This document shows, one piece after another, positions 44,183 through 53,108 of a stretch of DNA of 64,000 nucleotides (the stretch's first letter is position 1; every line of letters begins with the position of its first letter). The stretch comes from Jejubacter sp036620675. GTDB lineage: Bacteria > Pseudomonadota > Gammaproteobacteria > Enterobacterales > Enterobacteriaceae. The notes under the pieces are model-generated. The model ran no database searches. It was not told the DNA's origin and saw only the letters and a list, made by a program, of their open reading frames with translations. The translations under genes were made by a program, and so were the position numbers. The DNA is taken from the NCBI GenBank assembly GCA_036620675.1, contig JAZHEE010000007.1. One strand, given 5' to 3'.

Positions 44183-45178
44183 ATGACTATCAAAGTAGGT
44201 ATCAACGGTTTTGGCCGCATTGGCCGCATTGTTTTCCGTGCCGCTCAGGAACGTTCTGACATCGAGATCGTCGCTATCAACGATCTGCTGGACGCGGATT
44301 ACATGGCTTACATGCTGAAGTACGACTCCACTCACGGCCGTTTCAACGGTACCGTAGAAGTGAAAGACGGCCATCTGGTTGTTAACGGTAAAACCATCCG
44401 TGTTACCGCTGAAAGAGATCCGGCTAACCTGAAGTGGAACGAAGTTGGCGTTGAAGTGGTTGCTGAAGCGACCGGCCTGTTCCTGACCGATGAAACCGCA
44501 CGTAAGCACATCACCGCTGGCGCGAAAAAAGTGGTTATGACTGGCCCGTCCAAAGACAACACGCCGATGTTCGTTCGCGGCGCCAACTTTGAAACCTACG
44601 CAGGCCAGGACATCGTTTCCAACGCTTCCTGCACCACCAACTGCCTGGCGCCGCTGGCTAAAGTCATCAACGACAACTTCGGCATCATCGAAGGTCTGAT
44701 GACCACCGTTCACGCGACCACCGCCACTCAGAAAACCGTTGACGGCCCGTCTCACAAAGACTGGCGCGGCGGCCGAGGTGCTGCTCAGAACATCATCCCG
44801 TCTTCCACCGGCGCAGCTAAAGCGGTAGGTAAAGTCCTGCCGGAACTGAACGGCAAACTGACCGGTATGGCGTTCCGCGTTCCGACTCCGAACGTCTCCG
44901 TTGTTGACCTGACCGTTCGCCTGGAAAAATCCGCTTCTTACGAAGACATCAAGAAGGCTATCAAAGCCGCTTCTGAAGGTCCGATGAAAGGCGTTCTGGG
45001 CTACACCGAAGATGACGTGGTTTCCACCGACTTCAACGGCGAAGTTTGCACGTCCGTATTCGATGCCAAAGCCGGTATCGCACTGAACGACAACTTCGTG
45101 AAACTGGTTTCCTGGTACGACAACGAAACTGGCTACTCCAACAAGGTACTGGACCTGATCGCCCACATCTCCAAATAA
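44183..45178 (+). CDS. gapA: Glyceraldehyde-3-phosphate dehydrogenase A
   Basis: 331 residues from MTIKVGINGFGRIGRIVFRA. The NAD-binding N-terminus and the catalytic Cys in SNASCTTNCLAPL are intact. Codon use is strongly biased (mostly CTG, GGT/GGC, GAA, AAA), as expected for one of the most expressed proteins. It oxidises G3P to 1,3-bisphosphoglycerate in glycolysis. Confidence 0.99.
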   Translation: MTIKVGINGFGRIGRIVFRAAQERSDIEIVAINDLLDADYMAYMLKYDSTHGRFNGTVEVKDGHLVVNGKTIRVTAERDPANLKWNEVGVEVVAEATGLFLTDETARKHITAGAKKVVMTGPSKDNTPMFVRGANFETYAGQDIVSNASCTTNCLAPLAKVINDNFGIIEGLMTTVHATTATQKTVDGPSHKDWRGGRGAAQNIIPSSTGAAKAVGKVLPELNGKLTGMAFRVPTPNVSVVDLTVRLEKSASYEDIKKAIKAASEGPMKGVLGYTEDDVVSTDFNGEVCTSVFDAKAGIALNDNFVKLVSWYDNETGYSNKVLDLIAHISK

Positions 45179-45202
45179 GGTGTGTTGAAATCAGCGTTCG
45201 GC

Positions 45203-45229
45203 AAAAGGCCCCTCTGTGGGGCCTTTTTT
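45203..45229 (+). terminator. Intrinsic terminator after gapA
   Basis: GGCCCC (45207-45212) and GGGGCC (45218-45223) with flanking A-run and T-run form a classical terminator before yeaD. Confidence 0.9.
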
Positions 45230-45253
45230 ATTGCATCCGACAAGGAGATACCC

Positions 45254-46138
45254 ATGAGTACCGATATTTATGCGCTGTCCGTCGTCGATCAGCTAAGCGA
45301 TACCGTCTCCCGCCGCAAACTGGACGAACTGGACCTGATTGTGGTGGAGCATCCCGCCGTGCGCGCCGCCTTTGCGCTGCAGGGCGCCCACCTGCTCTCC
45401 TGGCAGCCCGCCGGAGAACAAGAAGTTATCTGGCTGAGCAGCAATACCCCGTTTACCGCCGGTAGCGCGCTGCGCGGCGGCGTGCCTGTCTGCTGGCCCT
45501 GGTTTGGCCCGTCAACGCAGCAGGGCTTTCCCTCCCACGGTTTTGCCCGCAACCTGCCGTGGCAACTGAAAGAACATAAGCAGGACACCGACGGCGTCAG
45601 CCTGACTTTCGAACTGCTGAGCGGCGAAGAAACCCGCCGTTTCTGGCCTCATGACTTCCAGTTGCTGGCGCACTTCCGGCTCGGTGCCGAATGTGAAATG
45701 GCGCTGGAAGCCCACGGTGACTTCGAAACCACCGCGGCGCTGCACAGCTACTTCCTGGTGGGTGATATCGCCCGGGTACGCGTCGCCGGGCTGGGCGAAC
45801 GCTATATCGATAAGGTAAACAACGGCGAAGAAGGCCGCCTTGCCGACGGCGTACAGACCTTCCCGGATCGTACCGATCGCGTCTACCTGACGCCGGATAA
45901 CGTTAGCCGGATTGAAGATGGCAAACTGGGCCGTACCATCGAAATAACGCACCATTTCAACAGTAACGTTGTCGGCTGGAACCCGGGCCCCGCCCTTTCC
46001 GCCAGCATGGCCGATATGCCGGACGACGGCTACCGAACCATGGTCTGCGTCGAGACCGCGTCAGTAACCGTACCTCAGCGCGCCCGCCCCGGCCAGCCTT
46101 CGCGTCTGGCCTGCACTGTCAAAGTGCTGAAAGATTAA
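45254..46138 (+). CDS. yeaD: Putative glucose-6-phosphate 1-epimerase YeaD
   Basis: 294 residues from the ATG at 45254 (AAGGAG 7 bases upstream). Aldose-1-epimerase-like beta-sandwich: PVCWPWFGPS, SHGFARNLPW and AALHSYFLVGD carry the usual His residues of D-hexose-6-phosphate mutarotases. It follows gapA as in E. coli and probably equilibrates anomers of glucose 6-phosphate. Confidence 0.95.
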   Translation: MSTDIYALSVVDQLSDTVSRRKLDELDLIVVEHPAVRAAFALQGAHLLSWQPAGEQEVIWLSSNTPFTAGSALRGGVPVCWPWFGPSTQQGFPSHGFARNLPWQLKEHKQDTDGVSLTFELLSGEETRRFWPHDFQLLAHFRLGAECEMALEAHGDFETTAALHSYFLVGDIARVRVAGLGERYIDKVNNGEEGRLADGVQTFPDRTDRVYLTPDNVSRIEDGKLGRTIEITHHFNSNVVGWNPGPALSASMADMPDDGYRTMVCVETASVTVPQRARPGQPSRLACTVKVLKD

Positions 46139-46146
46139 AGCTCCTG

Positions 46147-46176
46147 ACCGGATGCTGCCAGGCGGCGGCGTCCGGT
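46147..46176. terminator. Hairpin between yeaD and yeaE
   Basis: ACCGGA...TCCGGT (46147-46152 and 46171-46176) with inner GCTGCC/GGCGGC forms a long, GC-rich, REP-like hairpin between convergent genes; there is no U-tract. Confidence 0.5.
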
Positions 46177-46183
46177 ATCGTCA

Positions 46184-47032
46184 TCAGACAATATCCAGCG
46201 GCCCTTTATGCGTCGGAGCCGGAAAAGCCTCGTCCAGACGGCTAAGCAGCGCGTCGCTCAGGGAAATCTCAAGCGCGGCGGCGTTATCTCGCACGTGCGC
46301 CAGTGAGGCGCTTTTGGGGATAGCAATGACTCCCGGACGTCGAATCACCCACGCCAGCAGCAGTTGCGCCACGCTTATTCCCAGCATCTGAGCCTGTTCC
46401 ACCAGCAGCGGATGCTGCATCAGTCCCTGGCGCTGCCTTCCGGCCTGGGCCAGCGGACAATAGGCCATCACCGGCATCTCCTGTTCCCGACACCAGGGCA
46501 GCAGATCGGTTTCGATACCGCGCGAGGCCAGGTGATACAACACCTGATCGGTAGCGCAGGCTTCGCCACCCGCCAGCGCCCACAGCGTGCGCATTTCATC
46601 GATATCCAGGTTAGAGACGCCCCAGCGGCCGATCTTGCCCTGGCGCTGCAGCTCGCTCATCAGCGTCAGCGTCTCTTCCAGTGGAATATCCCCACTCCAG
46701 TGCAGCAGATAGAGATCGATATGGTCGGTGCCTAACCGCTTCAGGCTGGCTTCACAGGCCGCCACGCCGCGCGTGCCTGCGGCGTTCCACGGATATACCT
46801 TCGATACGATAAACGCCTGGTCGCGACGCCCGCGAATGGCTTCCCCCACCACTCGCTCCGCGCCACCTTCGGCGTACATCTCTGCGGTATCGATAAGCCG
46901 CAGGCCAAGATCGATGCCCGCCTGAAGCGCCGCAACCTCCTGATGACGCTTCGCGGGATCCTCCCCCATATACCAGGTTCCCTGCCCCAGAGCCGGTAGC
47001 CTTTGTCCAGCCAGACTGATGCTTTTCCCCAT
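46184..47032 (-). CDS. yeaE: Aldo-keto reductase YeaE (methylglyoxal reductase)
   Basis: 282 residues from MGKSISLAGQRLPALGQGTW with AGGGGGG upstream. AKR tetrad: Asp and Tyr in LIDTAEMYAEG, Lys in IVSKVYPWN, His in LYLLHWSGD; NADPH-binding IPKSAS near residue 240. In E. coli it reduces methylglyoxal to acetol. Its promoter must lie within the terminator/element region downstream of mipA. Confidence 0.94.
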   Translation of the reverse strand: MGKSISLAGQRLPALGQGTWYMGEDPAKRHQEVAALQAGIDLGLRLIDTAEMYAEGGAERVVGEAIRGRRDQAFIVSKVYPWNAAGTRGVAACEASLKRLGTDHIDLYLLHWSGDIPLEETLTLMSELQRQGKIGRWGVSNLDIDEMRTLWALAGGEACATDQVLYHLASRGIETDLLPWCREQEMPVMAYCPLAQAGRQRQGLMQHPLLVEQAQMLGISVAQLLLAWVIRRPGVIAIPKSASLAHVRDNAAALEISLSDALLSRLDEAFPAPTHKGPLDIV

Positions 47033-47053
47033 GTTATGCCCCCCTATCGCAGA

Positions 47054-47081
47054 TAAGCAAACGGGGTGCCTGAGCACCCCG
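47054..47081 (-). terminator. mipA terminator (distal copy of duplicated hairpin)
   Basis: On the minus strand CGGGGTGCTCAGGCACCCCG is followed by the T-rich TTTGCTT. It is an exact duplicate of the hairpin at 47223-47243. It is the copy that has the U-tract. Confidence 0.75.
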
Positions 47082-47222
47082 TGAGACCGATGATAAACCA
47101 GGGCCGAAGCTGTTCGGCCCTGAATCACCAGAAAAATAAACAAGGAAAATCAATCCATTGATTTTCGGCTGATAACCGCAAAGAGGGAAAAACCACGTTT
47201 TTTCCTCTTTTTCATCAACCTG
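47082..47222 (-). repeat. Three-hairpin dispersed element, copy 2
   Basis: A 141-nt unit on the minus strand between two copies of the mipA terminator hairpin. Read on that strand it has the same order as copy 1: AAAGAGG-A-AAAAC/GTTTTTCCCTCTTT (one mismatch), GCCGAAAATCAATGG and ATTGATTTTCCTTGTTTATT, then GGGCCG...CGGCCCTG. Spacer lengths match copy 1 to within one or two bases while spacer sequences differ, as expected for a structured element. Confidence 0.85.
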
Positions 47223-47243
47223 ACGGGGTGCCTGAGCACCCCG
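47223..47243 (-). repeat. Proximal copy of duplicated mipA terminator hairpin
   Basis: The 21-bp segment at 47223-47243 is identical to 47061-47081. It lies 31 bases after the mipA stop but is followed by CAGGTTG rather than a U-tract. Confidence 0.9.
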
Positions 47244-47274
47244 CTATTTTACTCTGCTACCGCTTCGGTTAACC

Positions 47275-48024
47275 TCAGAAACGATAGTTCACGCCGGTGA
47301 GCAACATCCCCATCCAGCTGCGATCCACCATTGGACTGTCTTTCACCTCATCGCCCAGGCGAATATAGCGGCCCATGCCATAGATGCTCCAGTGATCGGT
47401 CAGGTTATAGTTGACCGATAGTTCCACATAAGGGTTCCAGTCGCTGTCCGCATTATAGTGACGAATACCGCTGTGCGACGATTCACTGCGTCGTACCCCA
47501 TAATAGTACTGGTTCTGGTTTTCACTGTTCCAGGTAGCGCCGATCCCCGGCGTGACGGTCAGACGACCATTGGTATAGCGATACAGCCACGCCAGATCCC
47601 AGGTTACGCCATTGCTTTCACCCAGAACGTCGCCCCCAAGCCAGGTACGCAGGTAGCCGTACTGGGTATAGTGCGCGTAATTCAGCCCGGCCATCATGGT
47701 GGACTTACGGTAATCCAGGTGACGCATTTGATGGTTGCCGCTATCCTTGGGGCGAAAACGCAGCGGCGAATACCATGCGGCGATCGACAGCTTATCGGTC
47801 TTGTCGTTCCACAGGTAGTAGCCGGCGTTAAAGCCGCGCAGATAGAAGTTCTTCCCTTCATACCCCACCATCGGCGCAGGCCGGGTTTTGGTATTGGTGC
47901 CTTTATAGGGGCTGTTCTGAATATAAGCCGCCGCCCCCAGCGACCAGATCCCCTCGTCGGCAAACGCGGTGTTAGCGGTAGCCGCAACCAGCGCCGCCAC
48001 GGCAAGAAGTTTGAATTTGGTCAC
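47275..48024 (-). CDS. mipA: MltA-interacting scaffold protein MipA
   Basis: 249 residues. A signal peptide of 22 residues (cleavage after AFA, ...NTAFADEG) precedes an OmpV-family barrel with alternating strands and a C-terminal GVNYRF. In E. coli this outer membrane protein bridges the lytic transglycosylase MltA and PBP1B. It is divergent from yeaG, same order as E. coli. Confidence 0.96.
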   Translation of the reverse strand: MTKFKLLAVAALVAATANTAFADEGIWSLGAAAYIQNSPYKGTNTKTRPAPMVGYEGKNFYLRGFNAGYYLWNDKTDKLSIAAWYSPLRFRPKDSGNHQMRHLDYRKSTMMAGLNYAHYTQYGYLRTWLGGDVLGESNGVTWDLAWLYRYTNGRLTVTPGIGATWNSENQNQYYYGVRRSESSHSGIRHYNADSDWNPYVELSVNYNLTDHWSIYGMGRYIRLGDEVKDSPMVDRSWMGMLLTGVNYRF

Positions 48025-48355
48025 AGTATTTTAATCCTTTCATCTTGTGTTCCCGTCGGGAAGTGTACCCGTACCCGGGGCCGAACTAAAACATTTTCCC
48101 AACCCCCTGCGCACAATAAGAAAACATCACAGCATCACCGCGTTAGATGACATAGCGCTGACGGTGGGATGACGACCGGGTGAATATCGCGCCGGACTTT
48201 TAAACGGAAATCAGGCTATATCAGATGAGTTATTGATATGTCGTTGAAATTTACTCAACCGCCAATGCAAGTTTCCCAAATGCATCTACGCTTAAATTTT
48301 AGAAGGTGGATAACCCTGAAGCGCAGTAGCACAGTCGCCGCGCTGATGAAATCGG
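48025..48355. other. Divergent control region between mipA and yeaG
   Basis: About 330 bases without a convincing gene. Enhancer sites for the yeaGH sigma-54-type promoter would be expected here; none was identified with confidence. Confidence 0.4.
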
Positions 48356-48373
48356 CCGGTATCGGGGTTGCAT
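48356..48373 (+). promoter_or_regulatory. Sigma-54-type promoter of yeaGH
   Basis: CCGGTATCGGGGTTGCAT has GG (48358) and GC (48370) 12 bases apart with a good TTGCA -12 element; the -24 half is weaker. It lies 85 bases before yeaG, which is nitrogen- and sigma-54-responsive in E. coli. Confidence 0.6.
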
Positions 48374-48457
48374 TATCAGATTACGTCTTCCGGAGCCTCC
48401 ATTATTCATACGAACGGCTCTTATCACCTGTGCTAAAAAACGAAAGGACGGCATGCC

Positions 48458-50392
48458 ATGAATATATTCGATCACTATCGCCAGCGCTACGAAGCTGCCA
48501 AGGACGAAGAGTTCACACTGCAGGAGTTTCTTACCATTTGCCGGCAAGATCGCAGTGCCTATGCCAATGCGGCGGAGCGGCTATTGATGGCCATCGGTGA
48601 GCCTGAAATGGTTGATACCGCCCAGGATCCACGGCTGTCCCGTCTCTTTTCGAATCGGGTGGTGGCACGCTACCCGGCTTTTGAAGAGTTCTACGGCATG
48701 GAGGAGGCTATCGAGCAGATTGTCTCTTATCTGAAGCACGCCGCCCAGGGGCTGGAGGAGAAAAAGCAGATCCTCTATCTGCTGGGGCCGGTCGGCGGCG
48801 GTAAATCCTCCCTTGCCGAACGCCTGAAAGCATTAATGCAGAAGGTGCCTATCTATGTACTAAGCGCCAATGGCGAACGCAGCCCGGTGAACGATCACCC
48901 GCTGTGCCTGTTTAATCCCCAGGAAGATGCCCAGATTCTGGAGAAAGAGTACGGCATTCCTGAGCGTTATCTCGGCACCATTATGTCGCCCTGGGCCGCC
49001 AAGCGGCTGCGCGAATTCGGCGGCGATATCACTAAGTTCCGGGTGGTGAAAGTCTGGCCTTCGATACTGGAGCAGTTGGCTATCGCCAAAACTGAGCCAG
49101 GCGACGAAAACAACCAGGATATTTCCGCGCTGGTGGGTAAGGTGGATATCCGCAAGCTGGAAGATCACGCTCAGAACGATCCGGACGCCTACGGCTACTC
49201 CGGCGCCCTGTGCCGCGCCAACCAGGGGATTATGGAATTCGTGGAGATGTTTAAAGCGCCGATTAAGGTGCTGCATCCGCTGCTGACTGCCACCCAGGAA
49301 GGGAATTATAACGGCACCGAAGGCATTTCCGCCCTGCCCTTTAGCGGCATTATTCTGGCCCACTCCAACGAATCGGAATGGGTGCAGTTTCGCAATAACA
49401 AAAACAATGAGGCCTTCCTTGACCGCGTTTACATCGTGAAGGTGCCTTATTGCCTGAGGATCTCCGAAGAGATCCGCATCTACGAGAAACTGCTGAATCA
49501 CAGCGAGTTGTCTCACGCCCCCTGCGCCCCCGGAACCCTGGAGACGCTGTCGCGCTTTTCGGTGCTGTCGCGCCTTAAGGAGCCGGAAAACTCCAGTATT
49601 TACTCGAAGATGCGGGTCTATGACGGCGAAAGCCTGAAAGATACCGATCCGAAAGCGAAGTCCTATCAGGAGTACCGCGACTATGCCGGAGTCGATGAGG
49701 GGATGAACGGCCTGTCCACCCGCTTCGCCTTTAAGATCCTCTCCCGGGTCTTCAACTTCGACCACGCCGAAGTAGCCGCCAACCCGGTACATCTGTTCTT
49801 CGTACTGGAACAGCAGATCGAGCGCGAACAGTTCCCACAGGAGCAGGCTGAGCGTTATCTGGAATATCTGAAGGGCTATCTGATTCCCAAATACGCCGAG
49901 TTTATCGGCAAAGAGATTCAGACCGCCTACCTGGAATCCTATTCAGAATACGGTCAGAACATCTTTGACCGTTACGTAACCTACGCCGACTTCTGGATTC
50001 AGGATCAGGAGTATCGCGATCCGGATACCGGCCAGCTGTTTGACCGCGAAGCGCTGAACGCCGAGCTGGAGAAAATTGAAAAACCCGCGGGAATCAGCAA
50101 TCCCAAAGATTTCCGTAACGAGATAGTCAACTTCGTACTGCGCGCCAGAGCCAATAACAATGGCCGCAACCCGAACTGGACCAGCTATGAAAAGCTGCGC
50201 ACGGTTATTGAGAAGAAGATGTTCTCTAATACCGAAGAGTTGTTACCGGTCATTTCTTTTAACGCCAAAACCTCGACCGACGAACAAAAGAAACACGATG
50301 ACTTTGTCGATCGTATGATGGAAAAGGGCTACACCCGCAAACAGGTGCGTTTGCTGTGCGAATGGTATCTGCGAGTACGTAAGTCCTCTTAA
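48458..50392 (+). CDS. yeaG: PrkA-family Ser/Thr protein kinase YeaG
   Basis: 644 residues. An N-terminal AAA+-like ATPase with Walker A LGPVGGGKSSLAERL (about 111-125) and acidic Walker B region precedes the C-terminal PrkA kinase domain (about 390-640). In E. coli it is induced by nitrogen starvation and stationary phase and acts with YeaH in sustained nitrogen stress. yeaH follows after 68 bases. Confidence 0.96.
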   Translation: MNIFDHYRQRYEAAKDEEFTLQEFLTICRQDRSAYANAAERLLMAIGEPEMVDTAQDPRLSRLFSNRVVARYPAFEEFYGMEEAIEQIVSYLKHAAQGLEEKKQILYLLGPVGGGKSSLAERLKALMQKVPIYVLSANGERSPVNDHPLCLFNPQEDAQILEKEYGIPERYLGTIMSPWAAKRLREFGGDITKFRVVKVWPSILEQLAIAKTEPGDENNQDISALVGKVDIRKLEDHAQNDPDAYGYSGALCRANQGIMEFVEMFKAPIKVLHPLLTATQEGNYNGTEGISALPFSGIILAHSNESEWVQFRNNKNNEAFLDRVYIVKVPYCLRISEEIRIYEKLLNHSELSHAPCAPGTLETLSRFSVLSRLKEPENSSIYSKMRVYDGESLKDTDPKAKSYQEYRDYAGVDEGMNGLSTRFAFKILSRVFNFDHAEVAANPVHLFFVLEQQIEREQFPQEQAERYLEYLKGYLIPKYAEFIGKEIQTAYLESYSEYGQNIFDRYVTYADFWIQDQEYRDPDTGQLFDREALNAELEKIEKPAGISNPKDFRNEIVNFVLRARANNNGRNPNWTSYEKLRTVIEKKMFSNTEELLPVISFNAKTSTDEQKKHDDFVDRMMEKGYTRKQVRLLCEWYLRVRKSS

Positions 50393-50460
50393 CGCCAGGC
50401 GGCCGCGGTGATGCGCCGCGGCCTTTACCTGTTTTATGACAGTCGAAGTCAGGGGGGCCT

Positions 50461-51744
50461 ATGACCTGGTTTATTGATCGACGCCTGAACGGCAAGAACA
50501 AGAGCATGGTGAACCGCCAGCGCTTCCTGCGTCGCTATAAGTCGCAAATCAAACAGTCGATCTCCGGGGCCATCAACAAACGTTCGGTCACGGATGTGGA
50601 AAGCGGTGAGTCGGTATCCATTCCAACGGACGATATCAACGAGCCAATGTTTCATCAGGGGCGCGGCGGCCAGCGCCAGCGCGTCCATCCCGGTAACGAT
50701 CACTTTATTCAGAATGACCGCATCGAGCGGCCCCAGGGGGGCGGCGAAGGTTCCGGAAGCGGCCAGGGGCAGGCCAGCCCCGAAGGCGAAGGTCAGGACG
50801 AATTTGTGTTTCAGATCTCCAAAGACGAGTACCTGGATCTGCTGTTCGAGGATCTGGCCCTGCCCAATCTGAAGAAGAATCAGCAACGCCAGTTGACTGA
50901 GTTTAAGACCCACCGCGCCGGGTATACCGCCAATGGTGTCCCGGCGAATATCAGCGTGGTGCGTTCACTCCAGAACTCACTGGCGCGCCGTACCGCCATG
51001 AATGCCGGTAAGCGCCGCCAGCTTCGGGAACTGGAAGCCAGCCTGGAGCAGGTGCAGCGTAGCGAACCGGCCATGCTGCTGGAAGAAGAGCGCCTGAAAC
51101 ACGAAATAGAAGCGTTGCGCGAACGTATCGCCAGAGTACCGTTCATCGATACTTTCGATCTGCGCTACCGTAACTACGAGAAGCGTCCCGAACCTTCCAG
51201 CCAGGCAGTGATGTTCTGCCTGATGGATGTCTCTGGTTCGATGGATCAGGCCACTAAAGATATGGCCAAACGTTTTTACATCCTGCTCTACCTGTTTCTG
51301 AGCCGGACCTATAAAAACGTGGAGGTGGTTTATATAAGACACCATACCCAGGCCAAAGAGGTGGACGAGCACGAATTCTTCTATTCGCAGGAGACCGGCG
51401 GCACCATCGTTTCCAGCGCCCTGAAGCTGATGGATGAAGTGGTGAAGGCGCGCTATGACCCGGCTCAGTGGAATATCTACGCCGCCCAGGCATCGGATGG
51501 CGATAACTGGGCCGATGACTCGCCGCTGTGTCACGAACTGCTGGCCAAAAAGATTCTGCCGGTAGTGCGTTACTACAGCTACATCGAAATCACCCGGCGC
51601 GCCCATCAAACCCTGTGGCGTGAATATGAGCACCTGCAGACAATGTTTGATAACTTTGCCATGCAGCACATCCGCGACCAGGAGGATATCTACCCGGTAT
51701 TCCGCGAACTGTTCCATAAACAAAACAGCGAAAGCCACAGCTGA
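50461..51744 (+). CDS. yeaH: YeaH, DUF444 / von Willebrand A-type protein
   Basis: 427 residues. A basic, Gln/Gly-rich N-terminal part (RGGQRQRVHPGNDHF) precedes a coiled region (about 175-225, RRQLRELEASLEQVQ) and a vWA domain with a MIDAS-like DVSGSMDQAT (about 257-266). Partner of YeaG in a stress-signalling pair found widely beside PrkA kinases (and SpoVR). Confidence 0.95.
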   Translation: MTWFIDRRLNGKNKSMVNRQRFLRRYKSQIKQSISGAINKRSVTDVESGESVSIPTDDINEPMFHQGRGGQRQRVHPGNDHFIQNDRIERPQGGGEGSGSGQGQASPEGEGQDEFVFQISKDEYLDLLFEDLALPNLKKNQQRQLTEFKTHRAGYTANGVPANISVVRSLQNSLARRTAMNAGKRRQLRELEASLEQVQRSEPAMLLEEERLKHEIEALRERIARVPFIDTFDLRYRNYEKRPEPSSQAVMFCLMDVSGSMDQATKDMAKRFYILLYLFLSRTYKNVEVVYIRHHTQAKEVDEHEFFYSQETGGTIVSSALKLMDEVVKARYDPAQWNIYAAQASDGDNWADDSPLCHELLAKKILPVVRYYSYIEITRRAHQTLWREYEHLQTMFDNFAMQHIRDQEDIYPVFRELFHKQNSESHS

Positions 51745-51750
51745 TCCCCT

Positions 51751-51788
51751 AAAACAGCCAGCACAGCGTCTCCTGCTGGCTGTTTTAA
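51751..51788 (+). terminator. Intrinsic terminator after yeaH
   Basis: AAAACAGCCAGCA (51751-51763) pairs perfectly with TGCTGGCTGTTTT (51774-51786). Confidence 0.88.
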
Positions 51789-51957
51789 TCTGCCTGATTC
51801 CCTTTTCTATATTCCTCGCCTGCCAATACAGCTATGACGTCACGGATATTACCGAATACCCCTTCCTGTCTGATTTTTGCCGCTTGACGCCGTGAGTCGC
51901 GAAAGGCACTCTCTTTTCCCAACCCCCTTTCCCTCAACAAGCCCGGAGGCCGCCACA

Positions 51958-52032
51958 ATGCGCAAAACCACCCTTATACTGATCCTCATCGCTATCGTGG
52001 TCTGGGTGGGGAGCTATCTGGGCTGGTGGTGA
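51958..52032 (+). CDS. yoaJ: Small membrane protein YoaJ-like
   Basis: 24 codons reading MRKTTLILILIAIVVWVG then SYLGWW, with GGAGG 7 bases before the ATG. E. coli YoaJ is also 24 residues, starts MKKTT and ends LGWW, and is encoded nearby (yeaP region). Single transmembrane helix, function unknown. Too short for routine gene calling, hence easily missed. Confidence 0.85.
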   Translation: MRKTTLILILIAIVVWVGSYLGWW

Positions 52033-52054
52033 CCGTCATTTTAAGGAGAACATC

Positions 52055-52561
52055 ATGACCGTAATCCCCCCGCTTAACGATATTCATCAGCGCCTGGTGG
52101 CGTTGCTCACCGCAGAGGCGGCAGACTTTCGGGTGATGTCTCACGAAGCAGTCGGCAAATGCGAAGCGGTCTCTGAACTGCGCGGCACCGCGCTGGGTCA
52201 GGGCGCCAAGGCGCTGGTCTGCAAGGTAAAAGGCAACGGACTGAATCAACATGTGCTGGCAGTGCTGGCCGCGGACCAGCAGGCGGATCTCGCCGCCCTG
52301 GCGCAGGGCATCGGCGGTCTGCGAGCCTCACTGGCAAGCCCCGCGGAAGTCGATCAATTAACCGGCTGCGTGTTTGGCGCTATCCCGCCCTTCAGTTTTC
52401 ACCCGGCCCTGAAGCTGGTAGCCGACCCGCTGCTGTTTGAGCGCTTTGACGAAATCGCCTTTAACGCCGGGCGGCTCGATCGTTCCATGCTCCTCAATAG
52501 CGCGGACTATCTGCGTATTGCCCGGCCCGAACTGGTCGAGTTTCGTCGTATTGCGTCGTGA
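52055..52561 (+). CDS. yeaK: Mischarged aminoacyl-tRNA deacylase YeaK
   Basis: 168 residues of the YbaK/ProX editing-domain family. The conserved core VGKCEAVSELRG, KALVCKVKG and FGAIPPFSFHP is intact, including the Lys in VCKVKG used by trans-editing domains. It hydrolyses misacylated tRNAs. AAGGAG precedes the start, only 22 bases after yoaJ, so the two may be co-transcribed. Confidence 0.95.
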   Translation: MTVIPPLNDIHQRLVALLTAEAADFRVMSHEAVGKCEAVSELRGTALGQGAKALVCKVKGNGLNQHVLAVLAADQQADLAALAQGIGGLRASLASPAEVDQLTGCVFGAIPPFSFHPALKLVADPLLFERFDEIAFNAGRLDRSMLLNSADYLRIARPELVEFRRIAS

Positions 52562-52661
52562 TTCGGGCAGGTGCCCAAAGTAAAATCCTCCCCTGACGGC
52601 CGCGAGCCATGTAGAGTAATGGTTTTGTGACTTTGACTCTGGCAGGGGAAGGATCATCCCG

Positions 52662-53108
52662 ATGTTTGATAGCACGCTTCTTATCCTGGTGGCGCTGGCC
52701 GCACTGGGCCTGGTAAGCCACAACACCACCGTCACCATCTCCATTCTGGTGCTGATTGTGATTAAAATCACCCCTCTTAACCACTACTTTCCCTGGATAG
52801 AAAAACAGGGACTCACGGTCGGGATCATTATCCTGACTATCGGCGTAATGGCCCCCATTGCCAGCGGCTCACTCCCGTCGTCTACCCTGCTCCATGCCTT
52901 TATGAGCTGGAAGTCGCTGCTGGCGGTGGCGGTTGGCGTTTTTGTCTCCTGGCTGGGCGGGCGCGGCGTCAGCCTGATGAGCAGCCAGCCAACGCTGGTA
53001 GGCGGCCTGCTGGTAGGCACCGTCCTCGGTGTGGCGCTATTTCGCGGCGTGCCGGTCGGCCCACTGATCGCCGCCGGGCTGATTTCTCTGGTGGTGGGTA
53101 AGCAATAG
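52662..53108 (+). CDS. yeaL: Inner membrane protein YeaL (UPF0756)
   Basis: 148 residues with four hydrophobic segments (LLILVALAALGLVSHN, LTVGIIILTIGVMAPIA, SLLAVAVGVFVSWLG, TLVGGLLVGTVLGVALF) typical of UPF0756. Function unknown; same place as in E. coli. A GGAAGG site lies about 10 bases upstream. Confidence 0.95.
   Translation: MFDSTLLILVALAALGLVSHNTTVTISILVLIVIKITPLNHYFPWIEKQGLTVGIIILTIGVMAPIASGSLPSSTLLHAFMSWKSLLAVAVGVFVSWLGGRGVSLMSSQPTLVGGLLVGTVLGVALFRGVPVGPLIAAGLISLVVGKQ

Noticed and set aside
44153..45166. Minus-strand frame of 337 codons opposite gapA
   Set aside because: Mirror of the extreme codon bias of gapA; no start signals.
48860..49792. Minus-strand frame of 310 codons opposite yeaG
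   Set aside because: Antisense shadow within a well-conserved kinase gene.
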